A DNA stretch of 52,511 bases from Candidatus Levyibacteriota bacterium (lineage in GTDB: Bacteria > Patescibacteriota > Microgenomatia > Levybacterales > UBA12049). The position numbers were made by a program, and so were the translations under genes. The stretch is from positions 1 through 52,511 of the forward strand of contig JACQHJ010000008.1 in assembly GCA_016199085.1 (NCBI GenBank), in the 5' to 3' direction. The notes under the pieces are model-generated. The model had not been told where the DNA came from. It ran no database searches and saw nothing but the letters and a program-made list of their open reading frames with translations. Below, piece after piece: positions 19,227 through 27,382 of this stretch; the first letter of the stretch is position 1, and the number at the start of each line of letters is the position of its first letter.

Positions 19227-20110
19227 TACATTGTACGAAGTATCTTAATTCTGTCTTCAAGCGGGGGGTGCGTGTTAAAAAGGCCTGTAAAAAAGTTTTT
19301 AACCTTTTTATTATCAAACGGGTTCTCTATGAATAAATGTGCGGTTGCATTGCTTGCAACTCTGGGTGGAGTTTTGTCTTTTGCCAGCTTTTCCAAGGCC
19401 GATGCAAGGCCTTCAGGGTATCTTGTAAGTAAAACTCCAGATGCGTCTGCCAGATATTCTCTTTTTCTTGAAACAGCAAGCTGGATAAGCGTTGCGGCAA
19501 TCGGCGAAAGGATAGCAAAAACAATAGCCAAAATCATAAAAATTGCATTTGCCTTGTCATTATCCCTGTCCGAGTAAAAGTTGATTCTAATAAATAAATC
19601 AGACATTATGGCAATAAAGCCAACGAGGATTGCAACGATTCCCATAAGCCGAATATCAAAATTTCTGATATGTGAAAGTTCATGGCCGATTACTCCCTCA
19701 AGCTCTGCGTCATTCATCATCTCCAAAAGTCCCGTTGTTGCACAAACCACTGCGTGTTTTGGATCTCTGCCTGTTGCAAAAGCATTTGGTGAGGGGTCAT
19801 CCATAATGTAGACTTTAGGCATAGGAATGCCTGCTCCTATACAGAGGTTTTCAACCGTTTTGTAGTATTTTGGATAGTCCTCTTTTTTTATTTGCTTTGC
19901 ACCTGTCGTTGCCAAAACCAGCTTATCTGAATAATAATAGCTTCCTATACTTGTTATACCCGCAATGACCAAAGCAAAGCCCGCAAGGCCTAATCCGTAA
20001 CCTAAGGCTTTTGAAAACACGTAAACCATAGTCGTAATAATTACGACAAACAAAAACATGACTAACCATGTTTTATTCTTGTTTGAAGAAATCGCAGAAT
20101 AAATGTTCAT
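19226..20110 (-). CDS. htpX: Membrane zinc protease HtpX (M48)
   Basis: A 294-residue membrane metalloprotease. Two N-terminal membrane helices (about 14-58) precede the zinc motif HELSHIRNFD (HELSH 143-147), with two more helices after it (about 155-215). The third ligand Glu lies in SRKREYLADASG. FATGRDPKHAVV is the M48B signature. It degrades misfolded membrane proteins. Directly downstream of lemA (1 bp gap), a frequent partnership. Confidence 0.93.
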   Translation of the reverse strand: MNIYSAISSNKNKTWLVMFLFVVIITTMVYVFSKALGYGLGLAGFALVIAGITSIGSYYYSDKLVLATTGAKQIKKEDYPKYYKTVENLCIGAGIPMPKVYIMDDPSPNAFATGRDPKHAVVCATTGLLEMMNDAELEGVIGHELSHIRNFDIRLMGIVAILVGFIAIMSDLFIRINFYSDRDNDKANAIFMILAIVFAILSPIAATLIQLAVSRKREYLADASGVLLTRYPEGLASALEKLAKDKTPPRVASNATAHLFIENPFDNKKVKNFFTGLFNTHPPLEDRIKILRTM

Positions 20111-20111
20111 G

Positions 20112-20660
20112 CTAGAAACTTACCTTAACGGCTTTTCTCTCCTGTTCTGTTGCTGCAAAAAATTCTGCAGGCTTAAATCCTAAAAGACCCGCTATCAAAA
20201 CGTTTGGGAAGATAACTAGTTTTGTGTTGTAATCCAAGACATTTGAATTATAGAACTGTCTTGAATAGGCAATTTTATCTTCTGTATCGGAAATTTCTTC
20301 CTGAAGTTGCATAAAGTTCTCGCTGGCACGAAGTGCCGGATAGGCCTCTGCGACTGCAAAAATAGACTTAAAAGTCTCAGTCAACTGATTGTTAACTTTT
20401 GCCTTTTCTTCCAAGCTTTTTGCAGAAACGAGATTTGCTCTTTCTTTAGTTACTTCTTCAAAAAGCTGCTTTTCATGCTTTGCGTATCCTTTGACGGTCT
20501 CAATTAAATTTGGGATTAAATCTATCCTTCTTTTAAGCTGGACGTCAATTTGGGAAAGCGCTTCGTTTACTCTTAGTTTTGCAACAATAATGCTGTTATA
20601 CAAAAACCAGATGAAGGCAAGTACTGCTATGATTATGACTGCTATTACTACTAAATTCAT
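20112..20660 (-). CDS. lemA: LemA family protein
   Basis: A 182-residue protein with one N-terminal membrane helix (about 3-25) and a helical domain containing LRVNEALSQIDVQLKRRIDLIPNLI (family core, positions about 30-54), then VTKERANLVSA and AEAYPALRASENF. The C-terminal helices carry YNTKLVIFPNVLIAGLLGF. Function is poorly defined; it commonly pairs with HtpX. A good Shine-Dalgarno site (GGAGGTGA) precedes the ATG, 14 bp after the polX stop. Confidence 0.93.
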   Translation of the reverse strand: MNLVVIAVIIIAVLAFIWFLYNSIIVAKLRVNEALSQIDVQLKRRIDLIPNLIETVKGYAKHEKQLFEEVTKERANLVSAKSLEEKAKVNNQLTETFKSIFAVAEAYPALRASENFMQLQEEISDTEDKIAYSRQFYNSNVLDYNTKLVIFPNVLIAGLLGFKPAEFFAATEQERKAVKVSF

Positions 20661-20674
20661 TTATTATTCACCTC

Positions 20675-22450
20675 CTATACATTTACATTAAACCAATCTT
20701 TAACTTCATTATACGTCATTGTATTAATTATGTCACTTGCCGTTGCCCATCCTCGTCTTGCCATGAACACGCCGTACTTTTGTAATTCCATTTGCGAGAC
20801 TGCGTGGCTGTCGCTGCCTATGACAAGTTTTACCTTCTTTTCTACGGCTTGTTTAATAAGAGAGTCAGGAAGATCAAGTCTTTGCGGCCAGCTGTTTATC
20901 TCAAGGGCTTTATCGTTTTTCTTACAAAAATCAAAGACTTTGTCAAAGTCCAAATCATATCCGTATCTGTTGTTTAAGAGTCTGCCTGTTGGATGTGCAA
21001 GTATCTTTGCTTTTTTATGGGACAAGCCTTTCAAGACCCGCTCGGTCATCTTTACCCGGTCCATGTTAAATACGCTGTGGATTGAAACGATTGCTCCGTC
21101 CAGAAGGTCAAGCGAATTATCATCAATTGCCAAATCGCCGTTGGGCAATATGTCAACTTCGAGTAGTTTAAATATTCGAACATTGTTTATATTCTCTTTA
21201 AGTTGTTCAATTTTTTCATCTCTTTTTTTGAGCAGTTCGTAGATTTCCTTTAACGAATGTTTTGAAGTGCTTGGATTGTGCTCTGAAAATCCGAGATATT
21301 CATAATTTAGCTGCCTTGCTTTTTCTAACATGTCTTCCATTGAGTCTTTTCCCAGGTCATGGCTTGGCTCAATTGGAAAACTTGAATGGATATGAAAATC
21401 TCCCTTAATGTCTTTTATGTCGATAATCTTTGGCAGTTTATTTCTAACTGCAGCTTCAATTTCCCCAAGATCTTCTCTTAACTCTGGTTCTATCCAGGGG
21501 AGTCCTAAAGCCTTGTAGAAGTCTTCCTCAGAGGAGTATGTTTGAAGTTTTTTGTTTTTTGATCTTAGGTCTTTTATTCCGTATTCAGATAGAGAAAGAC
21601 CTTTCTTAAGAGAATATTCTCTTAGGTGTACATTATGATTTTTACTTCCGGTGAAGTGTTGTAAGAGCGATCCGAATGCTTTGGAGGATTGAATTAAAAG
21701 ATCTATTTGTTTTCCGCCAGATATAAGTATTGAAGAAGAGACATCTCCTTTTTCTATGACTCTGTCTTTATACGGATAGTTTGTAAAATACTCGATTACT
21801 TTTTTGGGATCTTTGGTGGCTACGGCAAAATCAATGTCTCCAATGGTCGGCGATCTTCTTCGCAGGCTGCCTAATGCCTCAACTCTTTCAACTAAAGGGT
21901 TTTTCGCCAGATAATCTATTACCTTTTGGGCAATTTCAAAAGCATAGGGAAGAACCATCCTTGTTGTTTTCCCTTTGCCTTCCCTAAATTCTGCAATCGC
22001 TCTTAAAATGTCTTCCTGGGATTTCTCACCGAAACCCTCCAGACTTGCGATTTTTCCTTTCTTTGCAACTTTTTCAAGTTCGTCGATAACGGTTTTTGGA
22101 TTATTGAGCTTAAAAAAAGTTACAAGCTTAAATGCTTTCTTTGGGCCAAAGGAGGGGATATCTGTTAAGACAAAGATTGACTTGGGGATTCCTTTAAAGA
22201 CCCATTCAAAATGTTTGACCCTTTTTTTCTTAAAAAGCTCTATTAAATGTCCTTGAATTGTGGGACCTATTCCTGGAAGGCTTTCTAATTTTCCTTCCTT
22301 GTAGTATTCTGAGAGTTCGCCGTTAAGTCCTGCAATAGTTTCAGAGGCTTTTAAATAAGCAATTATCTGAAACCTAAACTTCTTTTCGTTCTTTATTGTA
22401 TAGGCTGTTGCTACGTTTTTGAGAAGGCTGGCAATTTCAAGGTTTGACAT
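20675..22450 (-). CDS. polX: PolX family DNA polymerase / 3'-5' exonuclease
   Basis: 591 residues from the ATG at 22450 (MSNLEIASLL). A TTG at 22468 would add six residues. The N-terminal 8-kDa-like and helix-hairpin-helix domains contain LESLPGIGPTI and LTDIPSFGPKKAFKL. The polymerase-beta palm has GSLRRRSPTIGDIDFAV and KQIDLLI (three carboxylates). The C-terminal PHP domain (about 345 onward) has DFHIHSS, YLGFSEHNPS and GSDSHAV. By family it fills gaps in base-excision repair and has 3'-5' exonuclease activity. First gene of the long minus-strand run; it faces tRNA-Asp. Confidence 0.94.
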   Translation of the reverse strand: MSNLEIASLLKNVATAYTIKNEKKFRFQIIAYLKASETIAGLNGELSEYYKEGKLESLPGIGPTIQGHLIELFKKKRVKHFEWVFKGIPKSIFVLTDIPSFGPKKAFKLVTFFKLNNPKTVIDELEKVAKKGKIASLEGFGEKSQEDILRAIAEFREGKGKTTRMVLPYAFEIAQKVIDYLAKNPLVERVEALGSLRRRSPTIGDIDFAVATKDPKKVIEYFTNYPYKDRVIEKGDVSSSILISGGKQIDLLIQSSKAFGSLLQHFTGSKNHNVHLREYSLKKGLSLSEYGIKDLRSKNKKLQTYSSEEDFYKALGLPWIEPELREDLGEIEAAVRNKLPKIIDIKDIKGDFHIHSSFPIEPSHDLGKDSMEDMLEKARQLNYEYLGFSEHNPSTSKHSLKEIYELLKKRDEKIEQLKENINNVRIFKLLEVDILPNGDLAIDDNSLDLLDGAIVSIHSVFNMDRVKMTERVLKGLSHKKAKILAHPTGRLLNNRYGYDLDFDKVFDFCKKNDKALEINSWPQRLDLPDSLIKQAVEKKVKLVIGSDSHAVSQMELQKYGVFMARRGWATASDIINTMTYNEVKDWFNVNV

Positions 22451-22472
22451 GCTACAAAATGATACCAAAGCA

Positions 22473-22501
22473 TTGATTACATTTCAAATTTTTGTTAATA
22501 T
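22473..22501 (+). promoter_or_regulatory. Promoter of tRNA-Asp
   Basis: TTGATT (22473-22478), 17 bp, TGtTAATAT with -10 at 22496-22501, then 11 nt to the tRNA. Extended -10. Probably also drives the LysM gene 46 nt after the tRNA. Confidence 0.65.
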
Positions 22502-22512
22502 ACGGTAAGTTT

Positions 22513-22586
22513 GGGGTGGTAGCTCAGCTGGTTAGAGCGCCTCCCTGTCACGGAGGAGGTCGCGGGTTCGAGTCCCGTCCATCCCG
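22513..22586 (+). tRNA. tRNA-Asp (anticodon GTC)
   Basis: Complete cloverleaf: acceptor GGGGTGG with CCATCCC, D arm GCTC..GAGC, anticodon arm CCTCC-CTGTCAC-GGAGG with GTC, T arm CGGG-TTCGAGT-CCCG. CCA is not encoded (3' flank CCT after discriminator G). Confidence 0.96.
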
Positions 22587-22632
22587 CCTCGCCCAAACTA
22601 CAATTATTCTTCTGTCCTGAAAGGAGGCGAAA

Positions 22633-23220
22633 ATGGCAAGAACAAAAAAACAAATTCAGACAAGACAAAACGGACTTTTATCCCAGATTAAATGGGGAGA
22701 GTCTTATACGAGTCTTTTCCTTGGAGCAGTCGTAGTGGTTGTAGCGTTAGTTTTGGTTTTTTCTTTCCTTCGGGGAAGAAATGATCAGACCCAACAAACA
22801 ACCTCAACATCGGTAACTGCTGAAGAGCAAGTGGTAAACGGAAAAATTGTTCCAAAAGTATATACAGTTAAAGAAGGAGAAGATCTTTGGCACATTGCCC
22901 AAGGATTATACGGGTCCGGATATAACTGGGTAGATCTGGCCCAGGAAAATAAATTAACTGATCCAAATTATATCTCTGTCGGAGCAAAACTTACCGTCCC
23001 AAACGTAAAACCAAAAGAATTAACAACTGACGAGGTCGTAGCAACACAGCCTGCTTCAATAAAAGCTACCTCATATACAGTAGTTACGGGAGATTATCTT
23101 TGGGACATAGCGGTTAGGGCGTACGGAGACGGATTTAAGTGGGTTGAGATTTCAAAAGCAAATAGTCTTACAAACCCAGACTTAATCTATCCGGGAGACG
23201 TTTTAAAACTACCTAGATAA
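22633..23220 (+). CDS. Membrane-anchored protein with two LysM domains
   Basis: A 195-residue protein. A basic N-terminus and one membrane helix (about 29-50) are followed by a Ser/Thr/Gln-rich linker and two LysM repeats, YTVKEGEDLWHIAQGLYG (about 77-122) and YTVVTGDYLWDIAVRAYG (about 152-194). Each ends in the GAKLTVP or GDVLKLP type motif. LysM binds N-acetylglucosamine in peptidoglycan, so a cell-wall-associated structural or scaffold role is inferred. The ATG has a strong AAAGGAGG site. It lies downstream of tRNA-Asp and its end overlaps a convergent ORFan by 12 bp. Confidence 0.9.
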   Translation: MARTKKQIQTRQNGLLSQIKWGESYTSLFLGAVVVVVALVLVFSFLRGRNDQTQQTTSTSVTAEEQVVNGKIVPKVYTVKEGEDLWHIAQGLYGSGYNWVDLAQENKLTDPNYISVGAKLTVPNVKPKELTTDEVVATQPASIKATSYTVVTGDYLWDIAVRAYGDGFKWVEISKANSLTNPDLIYPGDVLKLPR

Positions 23221-23514
23221 AACTACCTTACTTCGACGTTTTCGAGGAGTGTGGTAGATGTCTACAATTGGGGGAATTTGTTTAATATCCCTTACTGTTG
23301 CTGAGTCTAATAAGTACCTAACTTTACCTCTCATTAAGACACAGTTTTGTCTTCTTTCTTGTTGATTTGAATCGTATGATCTTAACACAACAGAAATAAG
23401 CTCATACTTTTCGTCTCGAGTAAAACCAGGGACAAGGGCGGCTATTTCACTAATTCTACATGCAACATCTTCAAACAAAATACCGACATTATATCTTTCG
23501 CTTCTTGTACTCAT
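23209..23514 (-). CDS. Hypothetical ORFan, arginine-rich
   Basis: About 101 residues from the ATG at 23514 (MSTRSERYNV); another ATG lies one codon upstream. No family recognised. The promoter at 23522-23549 places the second ATG 7 nt after TATAAT, which supports both the gene and this start and predicts a leaderless message. Arg clearly exceeds Lys, and the C-terminus is basic (RKRRSKVVLSR). It ends 12 bp inside the convergent LysM gene. Confidence 0.6.
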   Translation of the reverse strand: MSTRSERYNVGILFEDVACRISEIAALVPGFTRDEKYELISVVLRSYDSNQQERRQNCVLMRGKVRYLLDSATVRDIKQIPPIVDIYHTPRKRRSKVVLSR

Positions 23515-23521
23515 CATTTGG

Positions 23522-23549
23522 ATTATACTCCAAGTCTTCCTTTAATCAA
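23522..23549 (-). promoter_or_regulatory. Promoter of the 23209-23514 ORFan
   Basis: Minus strand: TTGATT (23544-23549), 16 bp, TATAAT (23522-23527), 7 nt to ATG. Overlaps the region upstream of tRNA-Gly on the other strand. Confidence 0.6.
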
Positions 23550-23553
23550 GGAT

Positions 23554-23581
23554 TTGCACAAAAATAAAATTAAACTATAAT
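23554..23581 (+). promoter_or_regulatory. Promoter of tRNA-Gly
   Basis: TTGCAC (23554-23559), 16 bp, TATAAT (23576-23581), 10 nt before the tRNA 5' end. Confidence 0.6.
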
Positions 23582-23591
23582 TAGCTTTGAC

Positions 23592-23662
23592 GCGGGATTA
23601 GTACAGTGGTAGTATGCTACCTTCCCAAGGTAGAGATGCGAGTTCGATTCTCGTATCCCGCT
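23592..23662 (+). tRNA. tRNA-Gly (anticodon CCC)
   Basis: Cloverleaf of 71 nt: acceptor GCGGGAT with ATCCCGC, anticodon arm CTACC-TTCCCAA-GGTAG with CCC, T arm GCGAG-TTCGATT-CTCGT (one wobble pair). CCA is not encoded (3' flank CAC). Confidence 0.95.
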
Positions 23663-23715
23663 CACTCTATACAATGAAAGAATTAAAAACTGCTGTGTAA
23701 AACAGACATTACCAG

Positions 23716-23744
23716 TTGACTGCATTTGGGAATTTTGATATAGT
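23716..23744 (+). promoter_or_regulatory. Promoter of pyrG (leaderless)
   Basis: TTGACT (23716-23721), 17 bp, TGaTATAGT with -10 at 23739-23744, then 5 nt to the GTG start of pyrG. It leaves no room for an untranslated leader and supports the GTG start. Confidence 0.7.
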
Positions 23745-23749
23745 AAATC

Positions 23750-25417
23750 GTGCCCAGTAGAAAATCTACAAAATATATATTTGTATCAGGTGGGGTAATA
23801 TCCGGAATCGGAAAAGGAACCACCGTTGCCTCTATCGCTCTTCTCTTAAAGTCTTCGGGATACAAAGTTTCACCTATAAAATTTGAGAATTATTTAAACA
23901 TAGATGCCGGTACTATCAATCCAATCGAGCACGGAGATCCGTTTCTTTGCGAAGACGGAACAGAAGGCGATATGGATATCGGAAGTTATGAAAAATACCT
24001 AAACGAGGATATGGGAAAGGATAATTTTGTAACAATGGGGCAAATTTATAAAACCGTAATAGACAGGGAAAGACGTTTTGAATATAACGGTGAAGATGTA
24101 GAAGCAATCCCGTATATAACTGATGAGATTATTGCAAGAATTGAGAATCTTGCAAAAAAAGATAATAGCGACATAGTAATAATTGAATTGGGCGGGACGG
24201 CAGGGGAATATCAAAACCTTTTTTATTACGAGGCATCGAGAATGATTTCTTTAAAAAAACCCGGGGATGTCCTACATATTCATGTAAGTTACGTTCCTAC
24301 ACCAAGTCATCTTGGAGAACCTAAAACAAAACCTACACAGCTATCTGTCAGGACGTTAAACTCAATGGGAATTCAACCTGATTTTGTAATTACAAGAAGT
24401 GAGAAGTTTTTAGATCAAAGAAGAAGAGACAGAGTAGCTCTTTTTGGCAATATACACCCAGACGATGTCATATCAAGCCCTGATGTAGACAGTGTATATG
24501 AAATTCCTGTGGTATTAGAAAAACAGGGAATGGATGCAAAGATATTAAAAAAATTAAATCTTAAAAACGCAAAACCCAACTTAACTGAATGGAAAAAATT
24601 TATCAACAGTACTAAAAGACATACTAAAATCATAAGAATTGCAATTGTTGGTAAATATTTCGGAACAGGGGAGTATCAATTAAAAGATTCATACGCAGCT
24701 CTTTTCGATGCTATAGACCATGCCAGTTGGAAATTGGGAGTTAAAACAGAAACTGTTTGGGTAGATGCGGAAAGAGTTGAAAAGTTAGGTACAGAAAAAG
24801 TCTTTTCCGATGTTGGGAAAATTGACGGCATAATTGTTCCAATAGGTTGGGGAGAGCGGGGAGCAGAAGGAATGATCCAGGCAGCCTCTTTTGCAAGAAT
24901 TAACAAAGTCCCCTACCTTGGTCTTTGTTACGGAATGCAGCTGGCTACAATTGCTTTTGCAAGAGATGTTCTTAATTTTAAAGATGCAAACACAGAGGAA
25001 AATAAAAAGACTAAACATCCCGTGATTCATTTTATTTCTGAACAAAAAGATTTAGTAAGAAAAAAAGAATTTGGCGGAACAATGAGACTAGGCGGATGGG
25101 ACGCAATAATTAAAAAAAACACACGTACCTACCAAATCTATGATAAACACAAAGGGTTTAAGGATAAGAAAAAAGATTTAACCAGTGAAAGACACAGGCA
25201 TAGATATGAATTTAACAATAAGTATGCTTTAGAATTTGAAAGAAACGGACTAATAATATCTGCAAGATCTGTTAAAGAAAATCTTGTCGAGATTGTTGAG
25301 CTTTCCCAAAAAGACCACCCTTTCTATCTTGGTACACAAGGACACCCCGAATATAAAAGCAGACCTCTTAGTCCTCATCCAATCTTTCTGGAGTTTATAA
25401 CCGCTTGCAGCAAATAA
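23750..25417 (+). CDS. pyrG: CTP synthase
   Basis: A 555-residue enzyme that converts UTP to CTP with ATP and glutamine. The N-terminal synthetase domain opens with KYIFVSGGVISGIGKGT and has the HGDPFLCEDGTEGDMDIG region and ELGGTAGEYQN. The C-terminal glutaminase (from about 290) has the nucleophile in YLGLCYGMQLA (Cys about 389) and the His/Glu pair near QGHPEYKSRP. The start is GTG, fixed by the adjacent promoter. Usual length is about 535-550. Transcribed toward rplS. Confidence 0.97.
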   Translation: MPSRKSTKYIFVSGGVISGIGKGTTVASIALLLKSSGYKVSPIKFENYLNIDAGTINPIEHGDPFLCEDGTEGDMDIGSYEKYLNEDMGKDNFVTMGQIYKTVIDRERRFEYNGEDVEAIPYITDEIIARIENLAKKDNSDIVIIELGGTAGEYQNLFYYEASRMISLKKPGDVLHIHVSYVPTPSHLGEPKTKPTQLSVRTLNSMGIQPDFVITRSEKFLDQRRRDRVALFGNIHPDDVISSPDVDSVYEIPVVLEKQGMDAKILKKLNLKNAKPNLTEWKKFINSTKRHTKIIRIAIVGKYFGTGEYQLKDSYAALFDAIDHASWKLGVKTETVWVDAERVEKLGTEKVFSDVGKIDGIIVPIGWGERGAEGMIQAASFARINKVPYLGLCYGMQLATIAFARDVLNFKDANTEENKKTKHPVIHFISEQKDLVRKKEFGGTMRLGGWDAIIKKNTRTYQIYDKHKGFKDKKKDLTSERHRHRYEFNNKYALEFERNGLIISARSVKENLVEIVELSQKDHPFYLGTQGHPEYKSRPLSPHPIFLEFITACSK

Positions 25418-25420
25418 ATA

Positions 25421-25449
25421 TTGAGAAAATGCCCTATTTAAGATATAAT
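25421..25449 (+). promoter_or_regulatory. Promoter of rplS (leaderless)
   Basis: TTGAGA (25421-25426), 17 bp, TATAAT (25444-25449), then 7 nt to the ATG of rplS. Transcription would start at the A of ATG. Confidence 0.75.
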
Positions 25450-25456
25450 CATACAC

Positions 25457-25744
25457 ATGATTTCACAAATTGATTTCGTTGTCGGAGATACAGTTAGAGT
25501 TTTCCAAAAAGTAACAGAAGGAGAAAAAACAAGAACTCAGGTTTTTGAAGGTGTTGTTTTAGGCATTAAGGGAAGAGGAGAAAACAAAACGTTCACAGTT
25601 AGAAAGCTTGTTGGAGATATAGCTGTTGAAAGAATTTTTCCGATGCTTTCTCCAAATATTGAAAAAGTAGTTGTAAAAGCTCACTCAAAGAAAAAAATCA
25701 GACGTGCGAAACTATATTACCTTCGAAACAGCACCCCAAGATAA
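25457..25744 (+). CDS. rplS: 50S ribosomal protein L19
   Basis: A 95-residue L19, slightly shorter than the usual 115. The family core is present: [20 protein letters not shown] (residues about 7-26), [25 protein letters not shown], then [16 protein letters not shown] and the basic RRAKLYYLR. It sits at the 30S-50S interface in the large subunit. The promoter geometry predicts a leaderless mRNA. It stands alone between pyrG and the DUF763 gene, without its usual trmD/rimM neighbours. Confidence 0.96.
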   Translation: MISQIDFVVGDTVRVFQKVTEGEKTRTQVFEGVVLGIKGRGENKTFTVRKLVGDIAVERIFPMLSPNIEKVVVKAHSKKKIRRAKLYYLRNSTPR

Positions 25745-25771
25745 GAATTTTATAAACTTTTCCTCAAGACC

Positions 25772-25799
25772 TTGACACATTTTCCAATAAGTGTATTAT
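25772..25799 (+). promoter_or_regulatory. Promoter of the DUF763 gene
   Basis: TTGACA (25772-25777), 16 bp, TATTAT (25794-25799), about 33 nt of predicted leader before the ATG at 25839. A consensus -35 box. Confidence 0.55.
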
Positions 25800-25838
25800 T
25801 AAATTAAATCCGTTTGTATTTTTTTCGTAATTTAAATT

Positions 25839-26990
25839 ATGATTAAACGAGGCTTAGCTACTTTTACTCTTGATACCGGCAAATGCCCTCCCTGGCTTTT
25901 TGAAAGAATGGTAAGGCTTGGAAGGTCAATGACTGAGGTTTTGATCGATGAATACGGTCCTGATGAATACATCAAAAGAATTGCAGATCCGATTTGGTTT
26001 CAGTCTTTGGGAACGGTTCTAGCTTTTGACTGGAATGCCTCGGGGCTTACTACAATTTTAACCGCAGCACTTAAGGAAGCTATTAAAGATCAGGAGAAAG
26101 ACCTTGGTATTTTTATTGCAGGAGGAAAGGGAGCAACAAGCCGCAAAACGCCTGACCAGATAGAGACTTGGGGAAATAGGCTTAATTTTAACGATGAGAA
26201 GACGAAAAGTTTGGTCTATTCCTCTAAGATGAGTGCAAAAGTCGATAGTTCCTTGGTTCAGGATGGCTATACGTTATACCACCATGCATTTTTCTTTAGT
26301 AAAAGTGGCTCTTGGACTGTAGTCCAACAGGGAATGAATACACAAAATTCTACAGCAAGAAGATATCATTGGTATTCTGATAGTTTTGATAGTTTTGTAA
26401 ACGAACCCCACAGCGGAATTGCGAGTCAGCTTTTTAAGAAAAAGGCTTTAAATCTTGTTGCAAAGGCAAGTTTTAAAAACAGAAAAGTGTCATTAGAACT
26501 TGCCAATGCTAGCTATTTGACGCTTATGAAAGACATTCAGATTCTTCGAAAGCACGACTCAGAGCTTACAAAAATGATTGCTCTAAAAACAGGTGACGAA
26601 CAATTAACAATAGCAAGCATTGCTGGACTTGAGTTTAAGCACCACCCAGTTGAATACGAGGATTTTGGAAAAAGTAAGTATCTAGAAAAGATTCTTGCAA
26701 GAATCACAGAGTTAAGACCCCAAAATTATGAAAAGCTTTTGGAGATAAAAGGAGTGGGCGGAAAAACAATGAGAGCATTGTCTTTGGTTTCAGAAATAAT
26801 CTATGGTGCTGATCCTTCATATGAAGATCCGGCAAGGTATAGTTTTGCCCACGGAGGAAAAGACGCAACGCCATATCCGGTTGACAGAAAAACTTATGAT
26901 AAGACTATTCAGATACTACAAACCGCAGTAAGAAAAGCAAAAATAAGTCCTGTTGAGAAAGATAAAGCTTTAAGAAGAATTTCGAAATAA
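25839..26990 (+). CDS. DUF763 domain protein
   Basis: A 383-residue protein that I recognise as DUF763 (COG1415): GLATFTLDTGKCPPWLF at the N-terminus, WNASGLTT, then FIAGGKGATSRKTP, DGYTLYHHAFFFS and WTVVQQGMN. A helix-hairpin-helix motif (LLEIKGVGGKTMRALSL) near residue 300 suggests DNA or RNA contact. The C-terminal part has SFAHGGKDATPYPVDRKTYD. The biochemical function is not established. To my knowledge the family is best known from archaea and also occurs in CPR bacteria. It has its own promoter. Confidence 0.85.
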   Translation: MIKRGLATFTLDTGKCPPWLFERMVRLGRSMTEVLIDEYGPDEYIKRIADPIWFQSLGTVLAFDWNASGLTTILTAALKEAIKDQEKDLGIFIAGGKGATSRKTPDQIETWGNRLNFNDEKTKSLVYSSKMSAKVDSSLVQDGYTLYHHAFFFSKSGSWTVVQQGMNTQNSTARRYHWYSDSFDSFVNEPHSGIASQLFKKKALNLVAKASFKNRKVSLELANASYLTLMKDIQILRKHDSELTKMIALKTGDEQLTIASIAGLEFKHHPVEYEDFGKSKYLEKILARITELRPQNYEKLLEIKGVGGKTMRALSLVSEIIYGADPSYEDPARYSFAHGGKDATPYPVDRKTYDKTIQILQTAVRKAKISPVEKDKALRRISK

Positions 26991-26991
26991 A

Positions 26992-27336
26992 TTACGATTC
27001 CGTTATATGATCATGTAGGGGAATTATGGAGGTTCTATCGGTAAATGCTGTAACCGGTCCAGCCTGTAATGATCCTCTTTGTTCAACTGTTCCATGACCG
27101 CTAAGACCTACGCTTGGTTGGTCAATTTCGACTGCGGATGCTGGGTGGCCACCTATGACTGGTTCATCGGAAGGAGTTGGTTCTCTTCGTCCATAATCTA
27201 ATGCAGGATCCCAATGTTCAATAACCCTGTGGGGAAGTGGCCTACCTGCGGTAAAAAGCGATCTTACCAGTCTTTTTACACGAGCATCTGGTCCTCTTCT
27301 TACTCTTTCACCTGTTTTTGGTCCTCGTTCTGACAT
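26992..27336 (-). CDS. Hypothetical ORFan, Pro/Arg-rich
   Basis: 114 residues with no recognised family; Arg and Pro rich, with only two lysines, probably largely disordered. Evidence that it is real: a consensus-like promoter at 27352-27380 upstream of the ATG, a clean open frame, and a fit exactly between the uvrB and DUF763 ends. Lysine depletion sets it apart from neighbouring core genes. Confidence 0.5.
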   Translation of the reverse strand: MSERGPKTGERVRRGPDARVKRLVRSLFTAGRPLPHRVIEHWDPALDYGRREPTPSDEPVIGGHPASAVEIDQPSVGLSGHGTVEQRGSLQAGPVTAFTDRTSIIPLHDHITES

Positions 27337-27351
27337 ATAAATAAGATTCTG

Positions 27352-27380
27352 ATTATATATTTAATTCGACTATAAGTCAA
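27352..27380 (-). promoter_or_regulatory. Promoter of the 26992-27336 ORFan
   Basis: Minus strand: TTGACT (27375-27380), 17 bp, TATAAT (27352-27357), 15 nt to the ATG. Confidence 0.6.
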
Positions 27381-27382
27381 AT

